Assembly (NCBI GenBank): GCA_001599815.1
Contig: BCIA01000004.1
Span: forward strand, 2,136,047-2,200,046
Direction: 5' to 3'
Source of the DNA: Furcasterigmium furcatum
Lineage: Eukaryota; Ascomycota; Sordariomycetes; Glomerellales; Plectosphaerellaceae
Length of the DNA stretch: 64,000 nt
Both the position numbers and the translations under genes were made by a program. Numbering within the stretch: the first letter of the stretch is position 1; each line of letters begins with the position of its first letter. The notes beneath the pieces were generated by a model. It was not told where the DNA came from. It made no database searches and saw nothing but the letters and a program-made list of their open reading frames with translations. This document shows positions 43,436 to 54,559 of the stretch, in pieces.

Positions 43436-44395
43436 CTAGATGCAACCCGGGAAGAACCTCCCTCGCCGAAGAGCCTGCTGCTCCCATGACACATCGTGAG
43501 CAAACACGACTTCCACGTCCCCAAGCTCCGTATCACCTTGCATGGCGCGGCGAATGACAGCCAATGTCTTCTCGGCCTGGGCCTTGTTCTTGTGAATGCA
43601 GCAAACCACGGTCGGGTGCAGCGGGTCTGTCCAGGTTGCGATGTCCTTGCTGCCGGAGAGGAGTCGGGAGTCGTGGCAGGCGTCTCCCGCCAGATACACG
43701 TAGCGACCGCTGTCAAGCCGGCAGAGAAGGTTGATGTGCCCGTCCAAATGCCCCGGCGCGTGGACAATGTAGAGACTGCCATCGCCAAAGAGGTCCATGG
43801 TCGCTTCGAAAGGGCCTCGAGGTTTCCAAGGCGCGGTAAAAGAAGGCGAAGCAGAGCCATGTCGGACTGGCCCAAGGTTGGAGGCACCATCAACTGCAGG
43901 CAGTTCAATGGTTCTCTGCAGATCCAGGAGGCCGACTTCGAAATGGTTGTGGCTGCCGGGCGCCGGCTTCTGGCTGCCGTCGATCAGCTTGAGCGCACCA
44001 GGTCCAACAACAAACTTGGAGTCGGGAAAGTCTGCGGGAGTGCCGATATGATCCCAGTGCAGGTGGCTAAAGAGGACAAAGTCGACATCGTCCGAATTCA
44101 GCCCCCCTTTTGCCAGAGACGACAGAACATCCGGCATGCCCGAGATGGGCTTTCTCGTCTCGACGTGCTTCCGAATCGGCGCGGCGTAGCGCTGCAGGTC
44201 ACGCCGAATGCCAAGGTCGAAGACAAATCTCGTGGTCTTTTCGGTCGACAGGTCGTGGTGTTGGATGAGAAACGACAACGACGGCACAGTCTTCCTGGCG
44301 GTCTTGTCCTCGAGCGGTGTCACGAAGAACGCCTCTGGTAAGGTGAGGTATCCCGCCGACAAGGCATGAACTGTAACAATTCCGTTGCTAGTCAT
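43436..44395 (-). CDS. Metallo-beta-lactamase-fold hydrolase (AHL-lactonase-like), intronless
   Basis: 319 aa, single exon. Zinc motifs: FSHLHWDHIGTP (HxHxDH), VVGPGAL, APGHLDGHINLL, and AGDACHDSRLL (bridging Asp). The sequence around FLIQHHDLSTEKTTRFVFDLGI fits the N-acyl-homoserine-lactonase-like group of the fold. It has the same fold and similar HWDHIG wording as the neighbour at 41958, but different length, intron content and C-terminus, so it is not a recent duplicate. Ends tail-to-tail with it. No signal peptide. Natural substrate unknown; small lactones are the best guess. Confidence 0.9.
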   Translation of the reverse strand: MTSNGIVTVHALSAGYLTLPEAFFVTPLEDKTARKTVPSLSFLIQHHDLSTEKTTRFVFDLGIRRDLQRYAAPIRKHVETRKPISGMPDVLSSLAKGGLNSDDVDFVLFSHLHWDHIGTPADFPDSKFVVGPGALKLIDGSQKPAPGSHNHFEVGLLDLQRTIELPAVDGASNLGPVRHGSASPSFTAPWKPRGPFEATMDLFGDGSLYIVHAPGHLDGHINLLCRLDSGRYVYLAGDACHDSRLLSGSKDIATWTDPLHPTVVCCIHKNKAQAEKTLAVIRRAMQGDTELGDVEVVFAHDVSWEQQALRRGRFFPGCI

Positions 44396-44760
44396 GTTGA
44401 TATTGGATAGTGCTCAGTGAGGGGCGTCTGATTCATAGAGGACACGCCAAGTTGGTATTGGACATCTACAAGCTTTATGGCCGCATTGTACCCATTGAGA
44501 GAATTGACCCTTGAGGAGTGCGTCTTGCAGGCGGTACTACTCCAAAGTACCTGTGGTGTGGTGACTTCGAAGACCATATTTACCCCAACATGAGACGAGG
44601 TCCCCCATATCTTTCCCTCCCTCGGAGCCGGGGAAGTAATTCCCGTGGCTGGTGATTTTAACCCAGTCGGTAGTAAGCACCGGCAAGCACAAAATCCATA
44701 TGCCGACGTGGAATTCGACGATGGGGTCTATGATTCAGGCGGCATCATCTATCTCTTCTC
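44396..44760. other. Intergenic, 365 bp
   Basis: Promoter of the minus-strand lactonase-like gene and 3' flank of the dehydrogenase. Nothing else recognised. Confidence 0.4.
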
Positions 44761-45772
44761 CTACCCCAAAGCGTTCCCCTCATCCTCCGCAAAGAGCCGG
44801 TAGATGCTCCTGTAGTCCTTGCCTTTGGTCCTCGGGTGCTGCGTACCCTTCTGTAGAGTATCAATCACAAGATCAGAGAGGATGTTCTTCGCCCCAACAT
44901 CCTTGCTCAGCTGAGCAGCCATCTCGACAACTCCGGTACACATCTCGATGGAGAATCCTCCTTCAAAGTCATTGGATGCGGCGCCCTTGGGTGAGACACC
45001 CTTGATAGGGTTCTGCTCCATGCTGTTGTAGCATCGTCCTGTCGAGACGTTGATGACCGACGAAAGGACCTTCGGGTCGAGTCCGTAGCGCACTCCGGTG
45101 TTCATGGCCTCGCAGAGCCCAATCATGGACACTGCGGACAGGTAGTTGTTGAGCTGCTTCGTTGCCAAGCCAGCGCCGAGGTCTCCGCAATGAAAGATGC
45201 TCTCCTCCTTGCCCATCATCATGACAATCGGCTTCACCTTGGAAAAGAGCTCCTCGGAACCACCGATCATGAAGGTCAGCGTCCCAGCGTTGGCACCGTT
45301 GGGACCACCAGAGACCGGGGAGTCGACGAAATCGCCGAGCCCGGAGACGCTCACGGCTGCGCCAACCTGCAAGGAGGTCTTCACGTCGATGGTCGAGCAC
45401 TCGATGAAGAGCTTTCTGCGGGCGGATGAGCTGGCCTTCAACAGGCCAGTCTCCGCATTGGTGAACGCATCCAGAACATGAGGCCCCTTCGGAAGCATTG
45501 TGATGATGATGTCCTGATGTCAGGTCAGCTCGAAATCCATCATGTCCATGGTGACCGGGGGTTCCCACTGCTTCTTGAGCCACGTCGCGAGGAGTGGCCG
45601 CAACTTCGACCTGGCCCTTGGTCTCCGCGACGAACTGATCTCTCCTCGGGGCGTTGATCTCACAAATGACGAGCCTCGCTGCCGCGGGGATCTTGGCCCT
45701 GAGATTCTTGGCCATGCCATATCCCATGACGCCGAGGCCGATGAAGCCGTACGTAACCTCTCCCACAGCCAT
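44761..45772 (-). CDS. Beta-hydroxyacid dehydrogenase (3-hydroxyisobutyrate dehydrogenase-like)
   Basis: NAD(P)-dependent oxidation of a beta-hydroxyacid, or the reverse on a semialdehyde. Exons 45772-45569 and 45513-44761, 318 aa, phase 0. Without removing the 55-nt intron the frame leaves homology after RDVAQEA; splicing gives EADIIITMLPKG. Motifs in order: dinucleotide GFIGLGVMGYGMAKN, substrate loop DSPVSGGPNGANAGTL, catalytic Lys in KQLNNYL, and a C-terminal helical domain with GFSIEMC. Tartronate-semialdehyde reductase and 3-hydroxyisobutyrate dehydrogenase cannot be told apart here. The block with two lactonase-like genes and an anion permease suggests oxidation of a ring-opened hydroxyacid (inference). 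Confidence 0.92.
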
Positions 45773-46798
45773 AGTGAGTGATTGGTTGTTAAAAAGGTAT
45801 ATAATGCAAAGTGGTTAAATGTCAAATACTCTGATAGACCCGTGCAAGTCTGTCGGGCAGTCTGGCGATGCTGCTATTTAGCTAGGGGATCTGTTTCGGG
45901 GGCTTTCGGCGTCCACGCTTCTCACCCGCCGAAGTCGTCGGACACGAGTTGGAGCAGAAACCCAACAGGGTAGATCGCGCCGGCCATGACGCCCAAGTGC
46001 CTCCACTGGACGAAAACGAGACTCTGGGGGTTGTTTTTGAACTGGACCCTTCCTCCCGGGCCGACATTGGCCGAAGCGAGATGTATAAGCACAATGAGGT
46101 CTTCTCATTCGAGGCCTGAACCGGGCATTTGAGCAGCGACAGTTGGAGCTGGACTCTGCGGATATCTCGCTCGACTGCGACCGTCCGAGCCGCGCGAGGA
46201 GTTCGATGACGGCAATGACACAAGCAAGTGCCATGCAATTCACTGATATTGGAAAACTTGTGGCCATCTTGGTGCATTGCGAAATGCCCGGAGGCCCACT
46301 ACAGTCGGTACTACAAGCAGCCTCCGTTCTCCGAATCGCAGAGGCAGGCAAAGCTCGATGGCCAGACCAGGTCACGACATTGTGGAGAAATATCCCTTAT
46401 CTTATCAGTCATTGTCACTGCCAAGGACCGACGTCATTGCAACTAGAGCGGCGATGCAAACCAAACCTAACCAGGACGAGGATGGCCGAGTTAAGAGTTT
46501 CTACTGCTCCTCGCCGCCAGTACTAGCAGCGCCGGAGCACCTGTTCCTGAACGATCGACTGTCTTTCGTACTAAGCAGAAGACCCGTCAAACCTCATGGC
46601 CTGGTCTAGACACCTCGAAACGTGGGAGGAGAGGCACGCTAGCCACGGCGTACACACATTGGATGCCCAGAGGCGGCTGAAGTACTTCGGGTGGCAAAGA
46701 ATTTCACCGCCGTGCCAAGTACTGCATTCATCATCCCGCCGTGCTGCTTCAAAATTGATCGACGCGTCTTCATCGCCGGCGGAACGACTCACTCGACC
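45773..46798. other. Intergenic, 1.0 kb, with unrecognised coding-like fragments
   Basis: On the plus strand about 45915-46118 an open frame reads FSPAEVVGHELEQKPNRVDR and further DENETLGVVFELDPSSRADI to a stop after FSFEA. Another frame (46128 on) starts FEQRQLELDSADISLDC. Composition is protein-like, but I recognise no family and there is no good ATG or splice path joining them. It may be a decayed gene. The right end is the histidine-kinase promoter. Confidence 0.25.
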
Positions 46799-49700
46799 AT
46801 GCCTGCAAAGCCGGGCCGTGTCGGCCTCCGCCCCGTCAAGGAGGTGACCGAGTCGACTCGTGAGCGCGAGACGTTCAAGTACGACCCCTCTCTGTACGCG
46901 AGCGTGCGCTTCAACGACACGGGCATCGCCATCCCCAGCGCGGAGATCGTCAGCTCCGGCGACAGTGTCCTGACCGGCCTCGCCCAACTCGGCGCCTACC
47001 AGACCGGCGCGGAGCGGTCATTCATCTCCCTCTTCGACACGAGCCACCAGTATGTCATCGCCGAGGCCGTGCCCGGGATGGCGCTCACCCCGTTCCTCCC
47101 AAGCCATCAGTGCCCGGAGCCCCTCGCCCTCTGCGGCGTCGCCATCCCTCGCAGCCACGGCACCTGCGAGCACATCCTGTACCTCACCACCAAAGGGGCA
47201 CCAGAGGACGACACGGAGCTGCCGCTGTCTCTCGTGCCCAATCTCGCCGCCGACGAGCGTTTCAACAAGAGGCCCTACTGTCAGTTCGGCGACGCCGGCC
47301 AGTTCTACGCCTCCGTCCCCATCCGCACCCACAGGGGCATCAACATCGGCTCCTACTGCATCATGAGCACCAAGATGCCCAAGGCCTGGAACGACGAGTC
47401 CCCCAACCGCCTGAGGGACGTGTCCCGCGCCATCATGGGCCACCTCGAGGCGACCCGGTCCCAGTACGTCAACAACCGGAACGAGCGCCTCAGCATCGGC
47501 GTGCGATCCTTCGTCGACGGCGAGGCTACCCTCGTCCACAGCCACGGGCCCGGCGACACGACCTCGTCTTCGGGCACGGGAACAGCGCCCGCGACCGAGG
47601 CTGAGAGCGTGCTCGTCGGCGATCAGACACAGCCAGCACCTCATCTCCCGACGTTCGATCATCTCCCCCCGGTCGAGGAAGCAAAGGAGCCTGTCCTCTC
47701 CCCCGAGGCGATTGAGGAGAGCCCAGACCAGCCAGTGCAGGGAAAGGCGCCCGGAACGACTCCGCAAGTCACTTTTGCTGCGCAGACAAGCCGTCGCCGC
47801 AACCAACCGCGCAAGCCGGTCGTCAAGACGACTCATCCCTCCTCGACCGCAGACAAGAACGTCGCCTCAACTAGCCGAGGGCGTGCGGCCCACGTGTTCT
47901 CCAGAGCAGCCAGCATCATGCGACAGGCATTCGACGTGGAGGGATGCGTCTTCCTGGACGTCAGCCTCGGTTCCTACGGCACCTACCGGCGGCCATCGGT
48001 GCAAAGCCCATCCAGCGCCGAGGCGCCGCCATGCCAGGATCCGCTGTCAACCAGCGGCAGCGACGGTCCATCGTCCGAGGGCGCAGATGAAGACGGCGGA
48101 ATCATGTGCGAGCTGCTCGGCTTTTCCACCTCGCAGGCCTCCAGCATCATCCCCGGCTCGCAGCTTGACGACGACGACATGGGCATGCTGCCAAAGCGTA
48201 CCATGGCGAAGCTCCTGCAACGGTATCCCGAGGGGCGGATCTTCAACTTTGACGCCGTCGGGGAGCTCCAGTCAAGCGATTCCTCCGAGGACGAGCACGT
48301 CCTTGCAGGTGCCAGCGCCGAATCCGCATCGCAGGACAGGGCTCGGCGACATGACATGCGCGAAGCAGCCCTCATACAGCGTGCGTTCCCGGAAGCACGA
48401 AGTGTCGCCTTCATCCCCGTATGGGATGTCAAGCGAGAACGGTGGCTCTCGGGCGGCTTCGTCTACACCCGCGTTCCCACGCGCGTCCTCACCTTTGAGG
48501 GAGACATGAGCTTCTTCAAGGCCTTCGTCAACCTGGCCGCCGCCGAACTCCTCAACCTCGAGGTCCGGCAGGCGGACCAGGCGAAATCAGACGCCCTGGG
48601 CTCGTTATCCCATGAGCTGCGGTCGCCGCTGCATGGCATCCTACTCGGGACCGAACTGTTGAATGACACAGACCTCAATGTCTTTCAGGGCAACCTGACG
48701 CACACGATCGAGACGTGCTGCTCGACGCTCCTGGACACCATAGACCATCTGCTCGACTACTCCAAGGTCAACGACCTGGCCATGAAACGAACACAAGAGG
48801 CCGGACCCAGCCCGGGACGGCTGAAGAGTCGCAGGTCGGATGACTTCGGCAAGAAGCAGCTCTTCTCCAAAGTCCAGCTCGATGCAATCGTCGAGGACGT
48901 CGCAGATAGCATGTACGCAGGCCACAGCTTCAAGCACTTCACCCACGTCAACACCTCCGACAGCCTCTCAGACGGCAACAACCGGTCCACACGCGCCAGC
49001 TTCCAGAAGCATCGGGCGAACATGGACGATCAGTGGTTCAATCACCCGGCCGCCGGCCCAAAGTCCGAGGTCGCCGTGCACCTCTCCATCGATCCGAACT
49101 TCTGCTGGCTCTTCCGCCTGGAAGCCGGAGCGGTGCGCCGTATCGTCATGAACTTGCTGGGCAACGCCCTCAAATACACCGCCGCCGGCGCCATCTGGGT
49201 CTCGCTCACCCAGGAGAAGCCCAGCCCGAGCTCACGCCGCAAGAATGAACGCATAGTCAAGCTCGTCGTGCGCGACACCGGCAAGGGTATCTCGGATGAT
49301 TTCCTCCAGCACGACTTGTGGAAGCCCTTTTCCCAGGAGGACGAGCTCGCGCCAGGAACAGGCCTCGGCCTCAGTCTCGTCAAGACCATCATCAGCAGGC
49401 TCGGCGGCCAGATCGCCGTCGAGAGCAAGGTCGGCGTCGGCAGCACCTTCACCGTGACGCTGCCCCTGGAGCAGTGTTCCGGGCCCCCTGAGCTGTCTGG
49501 CATCGCACCACGAGACGACGATCTATTTGAACAGCAGGCCCGTGACCTCAAGGGACTGCGAGTCCGCCTGAGTGGGTTCGGCTCGTCGAAGAACGGGCTG
49601 ACCGCGCGCACTCTTCTCGAGTCCATGTGTCGAGACTGGTTGCACCTGGACGTGTCCTCGTCCGGAGACCAGGGACACGAGGGGCTGTCAGCGGACCTCA

Positions 49701-50646
49701 TGCTCTGGCCGGACGATGGCTTGCCTGACTCTACCGAGGAACTTGCCCGGATGTCCCAGACGCCACACATCATCATCTGCCACGACTCTCTCGCCGCGTA
49801 CCGGCGATCGATCGAGTACGACTCTGCGGGATACCAAGGCGTCTTTGAGTTCATATCACAGCCGTGCGTCCACTAAACCCATACTAGATACTTGGAAAGA
49901 CTTTCTCACTAATTCTTGGTTTTAGGATCGGCCCTCGCAAGCTCGCCAGATCAATGCAGCTCGCGTACGAGCGGTGGACAGGCCTACCGCGTGTCGTCCC
50001 GACGCCTCGCCCCCTTCCCTCGAGCCGGGGCACCAACTCCCGCCCCGGCGACCCGGTCACGCCCGGAGTCGCGAGGCCCGGAATCCCGCCATCTCCCCTG
50101 CGGACATTCGACGGCCTCTCCCTCGGGCCCATCTCCTCCCACGGGGCCGACGCAAACCTCGAACCCGTCACGTCCTACTTCCCACCCGTCCCGCCACCCG
50201 AGGAGGAAGAAGCAAACCCATCCTTCCAGGACCAAGACCCCGCCGCTGTCAAGCGGGACACCCACCTCCTCGTCGACGACAACCACATCAACCTCAAAGT
50301 GCTCTCAGCATACATGTCCAAGCTGCAGCTCCCCTACGTCGCCGCCCTCAACGGCCAGGAGGCCGTCGACGCCTACCTCGCGAACCCCGCGCGCTTCGCC
50401 GCCGTCTTCATGGACCTCTCCATGCCGGTCATGGACGGCCTCGAGGCGACGCGGCGCATCCGCGCCCACGAGGCAAAGAACCACCTGCCCCCCGTCACCA
50501 TCCTCGCGCTCACGGGGCTCGCATCCGAGAGGACGCACCAGGAGGCGTTCGAGAGCGGCGTCGACGTGTTCCTGACGAAGCCTGTCCGGCTGGAGACGCT
50601 GAGGCAGCAGTTGAGCAGTCTTCCGACACAGGAGGGGGCGACGTAG
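46799..50646 (+). CDS. Hybrid sensor histidine kinase (GAF - HisKA - HATPase - REC)
   Basis: Cytosolic two-component sensor of fungal hybrid type, 1261 aa, exons 46799-49863 and 49926-50646. GAF-like sensor at ~55-230 (TGAERSFISLFDTSHQYVIA). Long disordered linker (~230-370). Second globular region ~375-590. H-box SLSHELRSPLHG with phosphorylated His ~605, N-box NLLGNALKYT ~785, G1 DTGKGIS ~826, G2 GTGLGLSLV ~854. Receiver near the C-terminus: VDDN ~1138, phospho-acceptor Asp in FMDLSMPVMDG ~1184, Lys in FLTKPV ~1239. There are no membrane segments. The only intron lies between kinase and receiver; unspliced mRNA ends after CVH and yields a kinase without receiver. Start: the ATG at 46799 follows non-homologous sequence in the same frame. 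Signal unknown. Confidence 0.92.
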
Positions 50647-50857
50647 GTGTCCTGGGTGTACCGACAGAGTATTTTTCTGCAGCGAGACGACAGAGACACC
50701 GTATCATGCGCTTGTGCCTGGGAATCCATCACCGCTCACGCATCGGTCTGCCTTCACATTGAGCTCTTGCGCCACTTCCGCCAAATGTGTGTTTTCGCGA
50801 CGGCACTACACAGAACATTTATGTCCGCGCTCGGCGTGCATTGTCTGTTTTACGCAT

Positions 50858-53646
50858 CTATGGAATGAATACATCCGGCATCGACTGCCCCTGGGCCCCT
50901 TGGATCGCCGCCGGAGGCCAGCGGGCATCATCAGACCAGGCGACCTCAAAGCGATGCTCGCCACTCTCCACGCTGCTCTCCAGGCCGGGCAGGTCTATCT
51001 CGGCACTTGCGTTGGGCGGAACGCTGACATCGACTTTCAAGACGGAATCCTCGACCACCCAGCTGACGGAGTACAACCCATAAGGCGAATCGAAGCTCGT
51101 GGATGCATGGCGGATGGTGCCTCCCGGGCGCGGTCGGACGAGCGCCGTCTTCCACCCCGGAGATCCTGGAGAGAGCCCTCCGATCGTGTGATGGAGGAAG
51201 GCACAGACGGAACCCAGGGCGTAGTGGTTGAAGGAGGTCATCTGGCCCGGGTTGATAGTGCCATCGGGGAGCATGGAGTTCCACCGCTCCCACTGGGTGT
51301 ATGTGGTCAGCCATAGTCACTGAACCAGGGGTCAGGCGAGACTTACAATTGTCGTCGCACCCATGGACACGGGGTAGAGCCAGCTGGGGCACTCGGGCTC
51401 CTGGAGCATACGGTACGCGAGGTGCAGCATGTCGTTGTTGGCGAGGACGTCCAGGATGATAGGGGTTCCTAGAGGAAAGGGTCAGCAAACGGCGCAATCA
51501 TACACTGATAGAAATCGTGTCACGCACCCGCAAAGCCGGTGTTGATCTTGAAAGCCTCCCACCGAACCATCCAGTCAAGCCTCGACCGCGCCGTCTGCAG
51601 CTCGCGCTCGCCCTCAAACAGGCCACAGTGCAGTGCAACCGCATACGCAGCCTGCGTGTCCGAGGCCAGCCGGCCGTTGGCCGAGATGTACTCTCGACGA
51701 TACAGTCCCGTGAGCCTCTCTGCCTCCCGCGCGTAGCCATCTGCCTCTGACTTGCCGAGAAGCTTCCCGATCTTCCCCACCAGACCGGTGACGTGGATCA
51801 AGTACGCATTCGCGATAAGGTACGGGTCGGTCGGGCTGTGGCCGGGGAGCATCGGCGGCGCCCGCGGGTCAAGCCAGTCCCCGTACTGCGGCGTATCCAT
51901 GGTGTAGAAGCCGGAGTCGTCGCGGGGGACGCCCTTGTCGAGCCAGAGGCGCATGCTCTCCCACTGCGTCTCGAGGATGCGGGAGTCACCCGAAGACGTG
52001 TACAGGTCCCAGGGGGTCAGGACGGCGGCGTCGGCCCAGATGGCCATGGGACGGCGCTCGGGGAAGCGCGGGGGGATGGGGATGGCGGGAATGATGTTGG
52101 GCACCACGCCGTTGAGGTCTCGCTGGTCCGCTTCCAGGTCCCGTAGCCAGCTACCGAGGAATGCAGTCGTGTCGAAGAGGTAGTTAGCCGTAGGCGCGAA
52201 GACCTGGAGGTCGCCTGTCCAGCCGAGGCGCTCGTCGCGCTGGGGGCAGTCCGTCGGGACGGATACGAAGTTTCCACGCATCGACCAGACGGTGTTCTCG
52301 TGGAGCTTGTTGATCATGTCGTGGGAGCAGGTGAAGGTGCCGGTGCGGCGGAGGTCGCTGGAGATAACCACGGCGGTGAAGTCCGAGAGATTGATCTGGT
52401 CAATGCCCGATATCTCGGCATATCTGTTCAGTCAGACACCGCAGCCCATGTCCATCGGGAACAACACATACCTGAAGCCATACCACGAGAACCGCGGCTC
52501 GTAGCCCTTGATCGATCTGCCGCCCAGTTTGATCGTGGCCGTGGCCTTTGCTGTCCTCAAGGGGCGGGTGCCCAACTCGCCGTGTTCCATGACCTCTGCG
52601 TGTCTGATGACCAGGTCGCCGTTGCCAGCTAAATCGGATCCGATCCTCACCCATCCAACGACGTTCTGGCCAAAATCCAGGACAGTTTTGCCCGTCGGTG
52701 TCTTGATGAGTGCTTGAGGCTTGATCGTCATGATGCGCCGCACAGGTGCTGCTTCGGAGACGCTGAGCTGGGCCGAAGGAAACGGAAGCTCATCCGCATT
52801 GCCCAGTCCCGGGCTGCTCTCCAAGCCGTCTTGCTGGGACCACGAGGGATCATCAAGATGGGTATCAAATGTCTCGCCGTTGTATATCTCGGAGTGCACA
52901 ACCGGGCCGTCGAGGTACTCCCAAGAGCCATCTGTACTGCAGGCTACATGTCCGTCAACCTCGAGCTGGCAGAGGAAGGCAGGCCGCGAGCCCCAGATGT
53001 TCGATGTCCCCGGGCGGCCGAGGCGGCCGGCGTACCATCCCTCGCCCACATATGCACCGATGACGTTCTCTCCGTCTCGGAGGAGATGTGACACGTCGAA
53101 AACCTGGTAGTGCAGCCGGTGGTGGTACGACTGCCAGCCGGGGGAGAGCACATGGTCACCGACCACGACGCCGTTGATCTCTACCTGGTAGATGCCGTGA
53201 GCGGTGGCGTAAAGTCTTGCCCTGCCCTTCGGGGGCGAGAAGGACTTGCGCAGGCGAAAGGGCTTCTTCGGGGCATCTTCAGGCTGGGCCGGACCGGCAA
53301 TGAGCTTCGCCTGCCACTCGGAGCGGTCGAGAAGAGCAGTCTCAACAGTCAAAGTGGCCCAGTTCGTGACTGATCCGTCGGAACCATTTGCGCGGACCTG
53401 AATTCTGGCGATCTCCCGTGAAGACAGTGGAGAGGAGGGCCAAGGAACAAGGACTGAGTCTGGGGAGTCAACGTTGTACTTCTCCTCCTCTTTCTCTTCA
53501 CGCTGAATGGTGATCTCATAAGAAGTCTGGCGCCAGCCCTTCACTGATGTTGCTTTGTACCGCCATGACAGTCGTGGCGAGCTTACGCAGAGACCAAAGC
53601 CGTCGTGGTGGTGCTCTGCCGTGAGGTCTGCGATTTCCACGGACAT
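50858..53646 (-). CDS. Alpha-L-rhamnosidase, glycoside hydrolase family 78
   Basis: Releases L-rhamnose from rhamnogalacturonan side products or rhamnosylated flavonoids. Exons 53646-52472, 52423-51528, 51468-51347 and 51292-50858, 875 aa with consistent phases. N-terminal Ig-like domain, then the jelly-roll rhamnosidase_N region (YHHRLHYQVFDVSHLL, GEGWYAGRLG). The (alpha/alpha)6 barrel carries the catalytic motif PTDCPQRDERLGWTGD and WYPV-type LYPVSMGATT / WERWNSM. C-terminal domain ends in a beta-rich fold (FDSPYGLYSVSWVVED). There is no signal peptide, so it is probably intracellular, acting on imported rhamnosides. Sits 212 bp from the histidine kinase, convergent with it. Supports the pectin theme. 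Confidence 0.94.
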
Positions 53647-54559
53647 GGTACAGAAAGTAAGACGTTGTTACTAGCAGGGGCCGGACGGACGTCTTGGAGG
53701 GAAAGGTGTCTGGTCCTTCAAGTAACCGAGCGAAAAAGTCCGCCCCTACTCGGGACATTCTCGTGCGACTACCGACGGGACGGTTCCGCAACTTGCATGG
53801 AAGTGCCGGCATGAGGAGATCTCGATACGTCTTTCCACCGAGCGCCACGAGCATGGACGGTGATCTCGGGGTTGCACCGCCCGATGATCCATACCAATGC
53901 TCATACTAATACATGGACCAAGTCCCTTGGTATGAAGCCTTTGTCTGAGGTTGGCCATCGTTGGGGGTCATGTGTGGGGAAAACTGAGGGGCGATGGTGG
54001 AGGTGAGGGAGAAATATAGCGGCGAATCCGGCCCTGCCCCGATCCTGATTTCTCCGAGCCGGCAGCATCTTCCAGTAAGCACACGCGCAAAAACTCCGAG
54101 ATGAGGTCATGAAGATCAGTTTTCACCGAATGCAATGACAAGCCCCCCACGCTGACCGGCATTTCTTTCCGTGTCCGGGATGCCAAGGATTGGCAGCCCA
54201 GGCTTTGACCTGTGAGAGGCGCCGAGAGGGACTTCAAGGCAGTCCGTCGTCGACATAAGTTCCGGAGACCTTGATCGAGTGTCATTTGCCACCGAGCCAC
54301 ATGGCCGAACCCCGTACTCAGCAAGACTAGTGGACTTGTCATGGGCCTCCTTTGGGAATCCTCGAGGTTCCCCGTGGAGAAAATGGTCGGCGCTCGGGGG
54401 AATGGGACACGAGGCTGGAGACTGGAGTTTGATCCGGAGAGGCTATAGATTCTCGCCCCTCTCCACATTCTTCCCTGTAGTTCGTCAAAAGTCAGCAAAG
54501 AGACAAATCTATTTGCCTCTCCCCAGTGAATCACCTGAATTCACCATCTCGACTGAATC
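53647..54559. promoter_or_regulatory. Divergent promoter region, 913 bp
   Basis: Lies between the rhamnosidase (minus) and a sugar porter (plus). A divergent layout with a likely shared control region. No specific binding site could be assigned. Confidence 0.4.

Noticed and set aside
45190..45481. Plus-strand ORFs opposite the hydroxyacid dehydrogenase
   Set aside because: Shadows of a conserved exon with intact catalytic Lys and dinucleotide motifs.
47018..47836. 272-codon minus-strand ORF inside the histidine kinase
   Set aside because: Antisense shadow in a GC-rich coding exon.
49974..50762. 262-codon ORF, Arg/Pro/His-rich, over the receiver exon
   Set aside because: Alternative frame of the exon coding VDDN, MDLSMP and TKPV; these motifs fix the true frame.
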